This document shows positions 7,595 through 16,534 of a stretch of 64,000 bases of DNA, piece by piece (the first letter of the stretch is position 1; every line of letters begins with the position of its first letter). Made by a program: the position numbers and the translations under genes. The stretch spans positions 1,648,501 to 1,712,500 of the forward strand of contig NZ_CP116902.1 of the NCBI RefSeq assembly GCF_028471905.1, read 5' to 3'. The notes below the pieces were generated by a model that was not told the origin of the DNA, searched no databases, and worked only from the letters and a program-made list of their open reading frames with translations. This stretch comes from Aneurinibacillus uraniidurans. GTDB lineage: Bacteria > Bacillota > Bacilli > Aneurinibacillales > Aneurinibacillaceae.

Positions 7595-10078
7595 ATGGGA
7601 CTGCCTCATGAACAATATTTACAGATGAGTGTGCGGGACGTATATCGTTCCCGCTTTAGCGACTATGCTCGCTATATCATTCTCTCTCGCGCCATCCCGG
7701 ATGTGCGCGATGGACTAAAGCCTGTACAGCGCCGCGTGCTGTACTCGATGTATAAAGAGAAAAATACGCCAGACCGTACATACCGCAAGTCGGCGAAAAC
7801 GGTCGGGGATGTTATGGGTAACTACCACCCACACGGGGATTCGTCGATTTATGAGACGATGGTAAACCTCGTGCAATCGCACAAAATGCGTGAGCCGCTT
7901 ATTGACGGTCATGGACACTGGGGAACCGTAGATGGAGACTCGGCGGCGGCGATGCGTTATACCGAGGCACGTTTGATGCCGATCGCACTGGAAATGGTGC
8001 GCGATATGGAGAAAGATACAGTCGAGTTCATCCCGAACTATGACAATACAACGAAAGAGCCTGTTGTACTTCCGGCGCGTTTTCCGAATCTGCTCGTCAA
8101 TGGTGTAACCGGGATTTCGATCGGGTTTGCGACCGAGATTCCGACGCACAACTTGCGCGAAGTCATCGATGGTACGATTGCGCTCTTGAATAAACCAGAT
8201 ATGACGCTTGATGAACTGATGGCGTACATTCCAGGACCGGATCTGCCGGGTGGCGGTATCATTCAGGGCAAGGACGAGATTCGGAAAGCGTACGAGACCG
8301 GGAGTGGTCGCATTATCATCCGCTCCAAAACACATGTAGAAGCAGGCAAGCAAGGACGTCAGCTGCTCGTCATCGACGAGATTCCCTATACTGTGAAGAA
8401 AAAAGCACTTGTCACGCAAATCGAAGAAGAAATTCTTGAGAAAAACGTCGATGGCTTACTCGAAGTGCGCGATGAGACGGACCGGGAAGGAATGCGTATC
8501 GTACTCGAAGTGCGTAAAGATGCAGCGCTTGATGGAATTCTAAACTATTTGTTCAAAAAAACAGATTTGCAGATCTCCTATAGCTTTAACATGCTTGTGA
8601 TCGCAGATGAGCGCCCGCAGCAGCTTGGTTTGAAAGGCATTCTTAGCGCGTACATTGCGCATCAAAAAGATGTCGTCACCCGCCGCACAACGTATGATCT
8701 CGAACGGGCGGAGAAGCGATTGCATATCGTAGATGGCATCATCCGGGCGATTTCGATTTTGCGTCAGGTTATTGATACCATCATGGAAGCGGAAGGCCGC
8801 GAAGATGCCCGCAATCGCCTGATGGCAAGCTTCGACTTTACATACGAACAGGCCGAAGCAATTCTTGATATTCGCCTGCATCAGCTCACGCGCCTTGACA
8901 TTGTCAAATATGAGAAAGAAAAAGCAGAGCTGGAGAAAAATATTACGGTATACCGAGGCATTCTGGATAGCCCGAAAAAGCTGAACAGCGTGCTGGAAAA
9001 AGAGTTGACTGCTGTTCGCAAACAGTACGGCAGTGATCGCCGTACGCAATTAGAAGACGAGATTGCTAGCATTGAAGTCGATATCTCGATTACAGTGCCA
9101 TCCGAAGACGTAATTGTGACCATTACGGAAGACGCGTACATTAAGCGTTCCTCGCTTCGTTCTTTCAATAGTTCGGGAGCCTCGCTTGAGACGACCGGGA
9201 TGAAGGAAGGCGACACGGTCCGGTATGCGTTCCGTACGAATACGATTCACCAGCTTGTGTTATTTACGAGCGATGGCAATTTCTATTCCTTGCCGGTGCA
9301 TGAGATTCCGGATGGACGCTGGAAAGACGTAGGGACAAGTTTGGTGAATGTGTTTGCGTTTGGCAAGGAACAAAAAATTGTTAGTGCATTTACGGTAGAG
9401 TCACTCGAATCAATCAAAGAAGAAACATTTGCGTTTGTGATGGAAAGTGGCATGGTGAAGCGCACCAAAATCGACGAGTACAATACGAACCAGAAGCGGC
9501 GTGGTCTTGTCGCCGTGAAGGTCAAAGAGGATGATCGGGTACAAGCGGTACATGTATGCAAGGAAGTTCAGGAGCTGTTGCTTGTCTCTTCCGATGGCAT
9601 GGCGATTCGCTTCCCGGCTTCGGACGTGCCGATTACCGGACGGAATACAGCAGGAGTACGTGGCATGAAAGGCGAAGATGGGGAGAAGGTGATTGCCTCG
9701 TTTGTGCTGCAACCAGATGATGATCGCATTCTACAAATTATCACCAAGGAAGGTATCGTAAAGCGAACCATCGCAGCCGGATTCAGTGTGCAGGGCCGGG
9801 GTGGCAAGGGTCTGCTCATTATTCGTCGCCGCAAAGTACAGCCGCATGAGATAAAAGTAGCATTGCTCGAATCATCACAGATGTCCGGTTTGCTCGCGCA
9901 TACAAATGCCGGGCGGACGGTAGCGATAGACTGGGAAGAGTATGCGCATAAGCTGTCAGTAAATGATCAAGGCTCTATCGGTCGCGGGCTTGTACCGCTT
10001 GAAGATGGGGAGGAGATTGGAAGTATTCGCTTACTGGCTCGTTTGAGTGAAGCAGATCAAGAGAATCTTCAAACATAA
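7595..10078 (+). CDS. parC: DNA topoisomerase IV subunit A (ParC)
   Basis: The cleavage-religation subunit of topoisomerase IV, 827 residues. The N-terminal breakage-reunion domain includes the region HPHGDSSIYE near residues 78-87, with serine and glutamate at the positions altered in quinolone-resistant strains, so wild-type-like. The active-site tyrosine is in AAMRYTEARL near 122. A coiled coil follows near 430-490. The beta-pinwheel C-terminal domain carries a GyrA-box-like QGRGGKG near residue 733. It is translationally close to parE (GGAGGAGG site overlapping the parE stop). The well-formed GyrA-box-like motif is noted because ParC proteins often have a degenerate one; the parE neighbour still supports ParC. 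Confidence 0.92.
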   Translation: MGLPHEQYLQMSVRDVYRSRFSDYARYIILSRAIPDVRDGLKPVQRRVLYSMYKEKNTPDRTYRKSAKTVGDVMGNYHPHGDSSIYETMVNLVQSHKMREPLIDGHGHWGTVDGDSAAAMRYTEARLMPIALEMVRDMEKDTVEFIPNYDNTTKEPVVLPARFPNLLVNGVTGISIGFATEIPTHNLREVIDGTIALLNKPDMTLDELMAYIPGPDLPGGGIIQGKDEIRKAYETGSGRIIIRSKTHVEAGKQGRQLLVIDEIPYTVKKKALVTQIEEEILEKNVDGLLEVRDETDREGMRIVLEVRKDAALDGILNYLFKKTDLQISYSFNMLVIADERPQQLGLKGILSAYIAHQKDVVTRRTTYDLERAEKRLHIVDGIIRAISILRQVIDTIMEAEGREDARNRLMASFDFTYEQAEAILDIRLHQLTRLDIVKYEKEKAELEKNITVYRGILDSPKKLNSVLEKELTAVRKQYGSDRRTQLEDEIASIEVDISITVPSEDVIVTITEDAYIKRSSLRSFNSSGASLETTGMKEGDTVRYAFRTNTIHQLVLFTSDGNFYSLPVHEIPDGRWKDVGTSLVNVFAFGKEQKIVSAFTVESLESIKEETFAFVMESGMVKRTKIDEYNTNQKRRGLVAVKVKEDDRVQAVHVCKEVQELLLVSSDGMAIRFPASDVPITGRNTAGVRGMKGEDGEKVIASFVLQPDDDRILQIITKEGIVKRTIAAGFSVQGRGGKGLLIIRRRKVQPHEIKVALLESSQMSGLLAHTNAGRTVAIDWEEYAHKLSVNDQGSIGRGLVPLEDGEEIGSIRLLARLSEADQENLQT

Positions 10079-10222
10079 GCAGGAGACGAGTATCTTTTTG
10101 TCGAAAAGGGAATACTACTAAAGAAAATGGGCGTATAATATGCCCTGCAAAATTCTTTATTATTTGGTTTTTTTGATGTATAGTAAACGTATAGTATTTT
10201 ATTTTTTTAGGGGGAACATTTT

Positions 10223-10624
10223 TTGAGTAACATCGCTGTCGGCAATATTCTAGAAGGTACCGTAGTAGGAGTTCAATCTTTTGGCGCTTTCGTTAATATC
10301 GGAGAGAATAAGCAGGGGCTTGTTCACATTTCTCAGATCGCCTCTTCCTATGTTGAGGATATTAATCAATTCGTCAAAGTAGGCGACAAAGTTACGGTGA
10401 AAGTACTGGAGATCAAAGATGACGGTAAGATTTCTCTCACCATGCGTATTCATGAGGAGAAGAAAGAAGAACGTCGCCCCTACAAAAAACGCGATGACCG
10501 CGGTAATCAGGGCGGGCGCGGTGGTGTTGGCGCCAAGGAAGACTTTGAATCCATGATGAAAAAATGGATGAAGACAAGCGAAGATAAAATGGGCGATCTG
10601 GGCAAGCGCGAGAAGCGCCGCTAA
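10223..10624 (+). CDS. S1-domain RNA-binding protein, GSP13/YugI-like
   Basis: A 133-residue protein with one S1 RNA-binding domain at residues 5-75 (VGNILEGTVVGVQSFGAFVNIGENKQGLVHISQIA, then VGDKVTVKVLEIKDDGKISLTMR). A basic Arg/Lys/Gly-rich linker (RRPYKKRDDRGNQGGRGG) and a charged C-terminal helix follow. This layout matches general stress protein 13 (YugI) of Bacillus, a ribosome-associated regulator. The start is TTG with AGGGGGAACA upstream; no ATG is available. A TATAAT hexamer near 10134 may be the -10 element. It ends before the terminator at 10656. Confidence 0.85.
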   Translation: MSNIAVGNILEGTVVGVQSFGAFVNIGENKQGLVHISQIASSYVEDINQFVKVGDKVTVKVLEIKDDGKISLTMRIHEEKKEERRPYKKRDDRGNQGGRGGVGAKEDFESMMKKWMKTSEDKMGDLGKREKRR

Positions 10625-10655
10625 GATTAGCGCATCCAGTAACCATGGTTATGAA

Positions 10656-10688
10656 ACCACTCCAAGTCTATCTCGGAGTGGTTTTCTA
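10656..10688 (+). terminator. Terminator after the S1-domain gene
   Basis: An AAACCACTCC / GGAGTGGTTTTC stem with a 12-nt loop. It separates the S1 gene from pyrB. Confidence 0.8.
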
Positions 10689-10717
10689 TGCATATACATA
10701 CATAAGGAGGCACGAAC

Positions 10718-11641
10718 ATGAGCTTGTATCATGTACTGGGAGCAAAACAATTTACTCGTCCGATGTTAGATCAGATTTTTGAAGTAACCGAAGAGATGGA
10801 GCGCATTGTCGCAGAGGGCGGCAGTGATACATATCGTAATAAAGTGATGACTACGCTGTTTTTTGAACCGAGTACGCGGACACGTCTATCATTTGAATCG
10901 GCAATGTCCCGCCTTGGCGGTAAAGTGATCGGCACCGAGAATGCTGCACAGTTCTCCTCTACCATTAAAGGAGAGACACTGGAAGATACGATTCGTGTCG
11001 TATCCGCTTATAGTGACGTTATCGTTATTCGTCATACTGACATTGGGGCAGCGGAACGTGCGGCGGCTGTTTCAACGGTTCCAGTACTAAATGCTGGAGA
11101 TGGTGCAGGCGAGCACCCGACCCAATCACTTCTTGACCTGTATACAATCAAAAAAGAAATCGGCCGTCTGGATGATTTACACATCGTGATGATTGGCGAC
11201 CTGGCTAACGGTCGGACGGTACATTCTTTATCCTATATGCTTGCGAACTACAAAAATATTCGCATCTCCTTTACTGCACCAGAGAACGTGCAAATTCCAA
11301 ACTATGTGAAGAAATATCTCGATGAGAAGGGAATTGCCTACGAGGAAGAATACGATCTGGAAAAAGTAGCCCGCACAGCGGATGTGCTGTACCAGACGCG
11401 TATTCAGAAGGAGCGCTTCACTTCTTTGTCAGAGTATGAAAAAGCATGCGGTCAGTATATCATTGACAGTGAACTGTTGAAAGTGATGAAACAAGACAGC
11501 ATCATCCTTCATCCACTGCCACGTGCAGGCGAGATCGCAGTTGAGGTTGACGAAGACCCACGTGCTGCGTATTTCCGTCAAGCGCAGAACGGATTGTTTG
11601 TGCGTATGGCCTTGTTAGATCAAGCGTTTCGAGCAAAGTAG
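10718..11641 (+). CDS. pyrB: Aspartate carbamoyltransferase catalytic chain
   Basis: A 307-residue enzyme that condenses carbamoyl phosphate with aspartate, the committed step of pyrimidine synthesis. Carbamoyl-phosphate contacts are FFEPSTRTRLSFESA near residues 48-62 and KGETLEDTI near 86. HPTQSLLDLYTI lies near 134 and HPLPRAGEIAVEVD near 265. The wording of these motifs (STRTRLSFE, VLNAGDGAGEHPTQ, HPLPR-EI) resembles the Escherichia coli-type chain more than the STRTRFSFEVAE form of Bacillus subtilis PyrB. No pyrI regulatory chain and no pyr operon neighbours are present. Clear AAGGAGG site; flanked by terminators on both sides, so monocistronic. Confidence 0.92.
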   Translation: MSLYHVLGAKQFTRPMLDQIFEVTEEMERIVAEGGSDTYRNKVMTTLFFEPSTRTRLSFESAMSRLGGKVIGTENAAQFSSTIKGETLEDTIRVVSAYSDVIVIRHTDIGAAERAAAVSTVPVLNAGDGAGEHPTQSLLDLYTIKKEIGRLDDLHIVMIGDLANGRTVHSLSYMLANYKNIRISFTAPENVQIPNYVKKYLDEKGIAYEEEYDLEKVARTADVLYQTRIQKERFTSLSEYEKACGQYIIDSELLKVMKQDSIILHPLPRAGEIAVEVDEDPRAAYFRQAQNGLFVRMALLDQAFRAK

Positions 11642-11647
11642 ATCGAT

Positions 11648-11692
11648 GGAAAAACCCGGCCCCTCCTCTTAGGGGGCCGGGTTTTGTTTTGG
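11648..11692 (+). terminator. Terminator of pyrB
   Basis: An AAAACCCGGCCCCTC / GGGGCCGGGTTTTG stem. A second hairpin at 11735-11765 (ACCCCTTA / TAAGGGGTTTTT) follows. Confidence 0.85.
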
Positions 11693-11734
11693 AAGTGGCG
11701 AGATGCGCACCATTATAGAAACAAATTGTGGTGA

Positions 11735-11765
11735 GAACCCCTTATATAGTAAGGGGTTTTTCTGT
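11735..11765 (+). terminator. Second hairpin terminator downstream of pyrB
   Basis: An AACCCCTTA-TATAG-TAAGGGGTT stem followed by T residues. It is a back-up terminator, or the end of an unseen transcript, ahead of the TetR gene. Confidence 0.7.
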
Positions 11766-11867
11766 GTGTACAGGTACTTCATTACTGGACCATGGCTGTA
11801 ATTCAACCAGCATAAATTTATTTTGTCGATGTTGGGTAATATATACATAGGAGAGATATTTTGCGGT

Positions 11868-11922
11868 TTGATTTGAAAATATCATGAGGTGTATAACTAA
11901 GTTAGTTAGTATTCACTAACTT
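11868..11922 (+). promoter_or_regulatory. Promoter and TetR-type operator of the CYP102 operon
   Basis: TTGATT (11868-11873) and TATAAC (11892-11897) are spaced by 18 bp. A palindrome covers the expected start of transcription: AGTTAGT-N4-ACTAACT at 11904-11921, nested in a wider AAGTTAGT-N8-ACTAACTT at 11899-11922. This arrangement (operator at the promoter of the regulator, P450 gene second) parallels the BM3R1-P450 BM3 operon, although the operator sequence is different. Confidence 0.7.
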
Positions 11923-11943
11923 GATTGAAGGAGTGATGTTACG

Positions 11944-12525
11944 ATGGAATACTTACGAGATACCAAAGAAAAAATAATAAAGGAAGCTCGTAGGTTATTT
12001 GCAGAACGGGGATATAGCGCAACCACTACCGCGGAAATTGCTCGTCGTGTCGGAGTAACGGACGCTGCCCTTTATAAGCATTTTAAAGGGAAAAAAGATA
12101 TTTTCCTGGCCTGTGTAACTCCTTCCGCCACTGTCCGATTGGATATGGATGCTGCGTTGTCTCCTGAACTGTTGAGGGATCTGATCCGAGAAAGAGTGGA
12201 ATTGGTTCGAGGCAATCTGGAAAACTTCAATATTCTTTTTAGGGAATCACCGTACCATCCTGAGCTTGCCCGGATGTTTTGGAGTCAGCTCTATACACAA
12301 GGCAAATATATGGAAGATTTGCTGAACAAGTTTTCAAACAAAGACGTGTCCCCTGATCGGATTCTCATGTATGAGCTTGCGATTACGAGTGCGATTTGGT
12401 TCATTCTCAACTATGAAAAGTTACAGGAGGACGTCATTCCGAAGAAAGTACCATTCGAAAATATTGAGGAAAAAATAGCTGATTTTGTTTTATACGGTAT
12501 GTTAGGGAATAAAGAACATCGCTGA
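11944..12525 (+). CDS. TetR-family regulator, FatR/BM3R1-like
   Basis: A 193-residue regulator, close in length to BM3R1. The N-terminal TetR helix-turn-helix is at residues 8-55 (KIIKEARRLFAERGYSATTTAEIARRVGVTDAALYKHFKGKKDIF). The C-terminal ligand-binding domain is helical and hydrophobic, as expected for a fatty-acid sensor. It is followed after 37 bp by a CYP102A-type gene, the same order as in Priestia megaterium and Bacillus subtilis, where the regulator represses both genes until long-chain or branched fatty acids release it. A palindromic operator sits at its promoter. Ribosome binding site GAAGGAGTGATGTTACG. Confidence 0.9.
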   Translation: MEYLRDTKEKIIKEARRLFAERGYSATTTAEIARRVGVTDAALYKHFKGKKDIFLACVTPSATVRLDMDAALSPELLRDLIRERVELVRGNLENFNILFRESPYHPELARMFWSQLYTQGKYMEDLLNKFSNKDVSPDRILMYELAITSAIWFILNYEKLQEDVIPKKVPFENIEEKIADFVLYGMLGNKEHR

Positions 12526-12562
12526 ACCGGTTTTGAAATCATCTTGAAGAGGAGTTTTATGT

Positions 12563-15500
12563 ATGGAAAACTTCATTCCTATCCCACAACCGAAAACCTT
12601 TGGTCCGCTTGGAAACTTACCCTTACTAGACAAAGATTCGCCGACTTTATCCATGAGTAAAATTTTTGATGAGTACGGTCCGATTTTTCGATTCGAAGCT
12701 TTGGGCAATTCTAGCATCATGATTTGCGGTTCTGAATTAGTAGCCGATGTTTGTGACGAGTCACGCTTTGACAAGAATATTGGTCATCTACAAAATGTAC
12801 GTACCTTTACCGGGGATGGGTTATTCACAGCTCAGACGGAAGAACCCAATTGGAAAAAAGCGCATAACATTCTTCTTCCTTCTTTTAGTCAACAAGCTAT
12901 GAAAGGGTACCATTCCATGATGGTGGACATCGCCATGCAATTGGTTCAAAAATGGGCACGTCTAAATCCGGATGAGAGTATTGATGTACCGGATGATATG
13001 ACGCGGCTTACGCTGGACACCATTGGTTTATGTGGATTTAACTATCGTTTCAATAGCTACTACAGAGAAACGCCAAATCCTTTTATTGTAAGCATGGTCC
13101 GTGCTCTGGATGAAGCGATGCATAAAGCTACGCGTCTGTCGATTCAAGACCAACTCATGGTGTTAACAAAACGTCAATTCGAACGCGACATTCAAAGTAT
13201 GTATTCCTTAGTTGATAAAATTATTGCAGAACGTAAAGCAAGTGGAGAGCAAGGTGCAACCGATCTGCTCGCCCGTATGTTGAGTGCAAAAGATCCTGAG
13301 ACAGGAGAACAACTTGATGATACAAATATTCGTTATCAAATCATCACATTTTTAATCGCTGGACATGAAACGACGAGCGGTTTATTATCCTTTGCGATGT
13401 ACTATTTAGTAAAACATCCGGATGTATTAAAAAAAGCTTACGAAGAAGTAGATAACGTATTGACAGGTTCGGTTCCAACCTATGAACAAGTTTTGCAGCT
13501 TAAATACATTCGAATGATTTTACATGAATCGTTACGCTTATGGCCGACAGCCCCGTCATTTGCTCTTGATGCGAAGGAAGACACGACAATTGGAGGAAAA
13601 TATCAGATCAAAAAGGGAGAACGTGTCGCTGTTAATCTGCTTAAACTTCATCGGGACAAGGGGGCATGGGGAGAGGACGCGGAACAATTCCGTCCTGAAC
13701 GATTTGCAGATCCAGGTAAGGTCCCGAATCATGCCTATAAACCATTTGGGAATGGACAACGCGCTTGTATCGGAATGCAGTTCGCACTTCACGAGGCCAC
13801 GTTAGTTCTCGGTATGATCCTGCAGCATTTTCAGTTGATTGATCATATGAACTATCAATTGAAAGTAAAGCAAACACTGACGCTGAAGCCAGACGACTTT
13901 ACGATTCGTGTTCAAGTACGAGATAAAAAAATAACGAATGCATTCACGATCAAATCTGAAGAAGACGTTACCCATGTTTCCAATCAGGACAAGCAAGCGC
14001 AGAAAGTTTCCATCATCGGAGCGAATGATAAGCCGCTACTCGTTCTTTACGGCTCAAATATGGGAACCGCAGAACGGATTGCCAAAGAGCTTGCGGACAT
14101 CGCTCGTTTACACGGCATACGGAGTGAGGTAGCCACACTTAATGATCGGTTAGGCAGTTTGCCAAAAGAAGGTGCTGTATTGATCATCACTTCTTCTTAT
14201 AACGGGAAACCGCCGAGCAATGCACGACAGTTTGTGCAATGGCTGGAACAGGTTGCACCAGGTGAGCTTGAAGGGGTTCACTATGCGGTATTTGGTTGTG
14301 GGGACCACAACTGGGCTACTACGTATCAAGAGGTACCGAGATTCATCGACGATCAGCTCACCCAAAAAGGAGCAACAAGGTTTTCCCTGCGCGGAGAAGC
14401 TGATGCGAGTGGAGACTTCGAGAGACAACTCGAAGAATGGAAAAAACAAATGTGGACAGATGCGATAAAGGCGTTCGACTTAAAACTGAATGAAAATGCG
14501 GAGAAAGAACGGAGTACGCTCAACATTCAATTTGTCAGTGAATTGGCGGATGCTCCTCTCGCTGAATCGTACGAAGCGGTTCACGCAACGGTGATAGAAA
14601 ATCGTGAACTTCAACAGCCTGGTAGCGAACGAAGCATACGACATATCGAGATCGAGTTGCCGGAAGGAGTCACGTATCAGGAAGGCGATCACCTTGGGGT
14701 TTTTCCAAGTAACAGTAAAGAAAATGTCGACCGTATTCTACGACGGTTTGGTTTGCATGGAACAGATCAAGTCATTTTAACAGCAAGCGGAGTCAGTGCA
14801 TCCCATCTACCTTTAGATCGGCCTGTATTACTTTCTCAGCTTCTAAGCCATAGTGTAGAAGTACAGGAAGCTGCTTCTCGTGCTCAAATACGTGAAGCTG
14901 CCGCTTTTACCGCTTGTCCTCCGCATAAACGTGAATTAGAAGCTTTGTTAGAGGAGGGAGTGTACGAGGAACAAGTATTGCAGAAACGGATTTCGATGCT
15001 TGACCTTGTTGAAAAGTATGAAGCCTGTGAAATGCCGTTTGAGCGATTTATGGAGCTTTTACCTCCGCTAAAACCTAGATATTATTCGATATCAAGTTCT
15101 CCTCGGATGAATGCAAAACGTGCCAGCATTACGGTGGGCACAATTCGCAATCCGGCTTGGAGTGGACGAGGAGAATATCGGGGAGTGGCCTCGAATTACC
15201 TGGCGGATCGTAAGTCAGGCGAAGATATCGTGATGTTCGTTCGTACACCAGAATCCGGATTCCAACTTCCGGAGGATTCCGAAACGCCAATGATTATGGT
15301 CGGTCCGGGAACGGGTGTGGCACCGTTCATCGGTTTCCTTCAAGCACGAGCGGCACGAAAACAGGAAGGGAAAAAGCTAGGAGAAGCACACCTGTATTTT
15401 GGCTGCCATAATGAACAGGATTTTATATACCGCAAGGAGCTAGAGCGCTATGAACAGGAAGGAATCGTCACGGTTTTCACGGCTTTTTCCCGTAAAGAAG

Positions 15501-15745
15501 GGGAGCCAAAAACCTATGTTCAACATTTGATTCAGCAGAATGCGAAGAAAGTGATTGAGATGTTGGATCATGGAGGACGGTTATACGTATGTGGAGATGG
15601 CAATAAAATGGCTCCAGATGTGGAGAGGACGTTACAAAAAGCTTATCAGTCTGTCCATGGAGTAGGGGAAAAAGAAGCAGAAAAGTGGTTGGAAAACCTT
15701 CAGGCAACTGGGATCTATGCAAAAGATGTTTGGGTAGGTATGTAA
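12563..15745 (+). CDS. Self-sufficient cytochrome P450/NADPH-P450 reductase, CYP102A type
   Basis: A 1060-residue fusion that hydroxylates fatty acids near the omega end using NADPH and O2, all redox partners in one chain. The haem domain is residues 1-460: GDGLF with Phe88 (BM3 Phe87), the I-helix AGHETT at 266-271, ESLRLWP near 322, and [11 protein letters not shown] with the haem ligand Cys402. The FMN flavodoxin-like domain starts near 490 ([19 protein letters not shown]). The FAD/NADPH domain is about 660-1060 ([11 protein letters not shown]-like segment, [30 protein letters not shown]). The BM3 carboxylate anchors Arg47 and Tyr51 align with Asn49 and Met53, as in CYP102A2/A3-like enzymes. 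It is second in the TetR operon and is followed by repeat module T1. Confidence 0.95.
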   Translation: MENFIPIPQPKTFGPLGNLPLLDKDSPTLSMSKIFDEYGPIFRFEALGNSSIMICGSELVADVCDESRFDKNIGHLQNVRTFTGDGLFTAQTEEPNWKKAHNILLPSFSQQAMKGYHSMMVDIAMQLVQKWARLNPDESIDVPDDMTRLTLDTIGLCGFNYRFNSYYRETPNPFIVSMVRALDEAMHKATRLSIQDQLMVLTKRQFERDIQSMYSLVDKIIAERKASGEQGATDLLARMLSAKDPETGEQLDDTNIRYQIITFLIAGHETTSGLLSFAMYYLVKHPDVLKKAYEEVDNVLTGSVPTYEQVLQLKYIRMILHESLRLWPTAPSFALDAKEDTTIGGKYQIKKGERVAVNLLKLHRDKGAWGEDAEQFRPERFADPGKVPNHAYKPFGNGQRACIGMQFALHEATLVLGMILQHFQLIDHMNYQLKVKQTLTLKPDDFTIRVQVRDKKITNAFTIKSEEDVTHVSNQDKQAQKVSIIGANDKPLLVLYGSNMGTAERIAKELADIARLHGIRSEVATLNDRLGSLPKEGAVLIITSSYNGKPPSNARQFVQWLEQVAPGELEGVHYAVFGCGDHNWATTYQEVPRFIDDQLTQKGATRFSLRGEADASGDFERQLEEWKKQMWTDAIKAFDLKLNENAEKERSTLNIQFVSELADAPLAESYEAVHATVIENRELQQPGSERSIRHIEIELPEGVTYQEGDHLGVFPSNSKENVDRILRRFGLHGTDQVILTASGVSASHLPLDRPVLLSQLLSHSVEVQEAASRAQIREAAAFTACPPHKRELEALLEEGVYEEQVLQKRISMLDLVEKYEACEMPFERFMELLPPLKPRYYSISSSPRMNAKRASITVGTIRNPAWSGRGEYRGVASNYLADRKSGEDIVMFVRTPESGFQLPEDSETPMIMVGPGTGVAPFIGFLQARAARKQEGKKLGEAHLYFGCHNEQDFIYRKELERYEQEGIVTVFTAFSRKEGEPKTYVQHLIQQNAKKVIEMLDHGGRLYVCGDGNKMAPDVERTLQKAYQSVHGVGEKEAEKWLENLQATGIYAKDVWVGM

Positions 15746-15750
15746 AGAAC

Positions 15751-15815
15751 GAAAGGCTGTTTCAAAAGCTGTAATACGGCGATTGAGGCAGCCTCTTTTT
15801 GTAGAATCGACAACA
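15751..15815 (+). repeat. Module T copy 1 (terminator-like repeat after CYP102A)
   Basis: An AAAGGCTGTTTC ... GAGGCAGCCTCTTTTT hairpin followed by GTAGAATCGACAAC. The same module occurs at 30728 (plus), 43040 (minus, degenerate) and 55555 (minus). It can terminate the CYP102A transcript and abuts repeat element R1. Confidence 0.75.
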
Positions 15816-16045
15816 TATGGTGAGAGGGAGTGGGAGAAGGGAGGAGCCGTTCGCTTCGGTACGCTTGCAGGGAAGCTTATACTGTCCGCTCCGGGAGCTC
15901 GGCGAACGTGCCCGCAAAGAAAAGACTAGGATGCCCGTTCAATGAAGAGTTGCGGGCAAAGGCTCGTTCGCCGTTCTCCCTCCGCTGAGTAGGCGCGTAC
16001 AGGCGCTTGTGCTCCTCCCTTCTCCCACTCCCCGCACAACGTTTT
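15810..16045 (+). repeat. R1: nested-palindrome interspersed element (plus orientation)
   Basis: Perfect 22-bp inverted arms at 15826-15847 and 16011-16032. Between them is the conserved interior: CTTCGGTACGCTTGC, GTCCGCTCCGGGAGC, then an inner hairpin CGGCGAACG-TGCCCGCAA (15900-15917) pairing with TTGCGGGCA and CGTTCGCCG (15950-15973) around a six-base bulge. There is no coding capacity beyond chance ORFs. It is one of eight copies in the window. Confidence 0.8.
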
Positions 16046-16136
16046 GGTTTACAAAAAACTCTCATCCCCAGAACGGATTTGCTCGGGTAGCCACTAGCTT
16101 TTGAAAGCCCGCTTCCTTTCATTTTGAACCTCTATA
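16046..16136 (+). repeat. Module B copy 1 (truncated)
   Basis: GAACGGATTTGCTCGGGTAGCC-like sequence and the following AGCTTTTGAAAGCCCGCTTCC match module B at 31045-31135, and in inverse at 42700-42800 and 53345-53440. The right end breaks off at about 16136, where a LysR-gene remnant begins. Confidence 0.65.
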
Positions 16137-16139
16137 TAA

Positions 16140-16383
16140 CGAGAAGATCACCTTTCTGTATACAGTGAGTCAAATTTCAGCGATCCCCGGTTTTGTTCGG
16201 AGGCTTTCCACCGTTGGAGTCGTTCTCGATTCGACCCATCTGCCATCAGAAGTTGTGAAAATAGACGTCGAATTGAACGATTCTTCTATCCCAATAGGCC
16301 TGCTGCAGTTGCGAAAAGATGAATATATTTCGACATTAAGAGATTTATTGATGCAATTCGTAAAAGAGGAGATTAGGCAGTAA
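16140..16383 (+). pseudogene. Truncated LysR-type regulator, C-terminal fragment
   Basis: The frame reads EKITFLYTVSQISAIPGFVRRL and continues to FVKEEIRQ. It resembles the last 75 or so residues of a LysR effector-binding domain (an I-IPGFV segment, then LLQLRKDEYISTLRDLLMQF). There is no DNA-binding domain, and an in-frame stop lies at about 16138, exactly at the edge of repeat module B1. A remnant cut off by the repeat is the simplest reading; similarity is by eye only. Confidence 0.45.
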
Positions 16384-16534
16384 TGATCCCCGTGCGGGAG
16401 TGAAAGTGGGTCTTATTATTCATAACTTTTTATCTATTTTTAGTAAGCTCCCTATATAAAGAAGGAAGATGTTAATAAATGGAGAAATTATTTATTTGTA
16501 GAAAAAAATTACATAATGAAAAGGAGAGTTTATT

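Noticed and set aside
7595-10078. Quinolone-resistance substitutions in ParC
   Set aside because: The relevant Ser and Glu in GDSSIYE are wild-type-like.
5602-10078. GyrB/GyrA instead of ParE/ParC
   Set aside because: Although a good GyrA-box-like motif is present, the 661-residue ParE-like subunit adjacent to the second subunit and the absence of dnaA-dnaN-recF context favour topoisomerase IV.
10656-10688. Attenuator or PyrR-binding leader for pyrB
   Set aside because: No PyrR-like anti-antiterminator sequence was seen; a simple terminator explains the hairpin.
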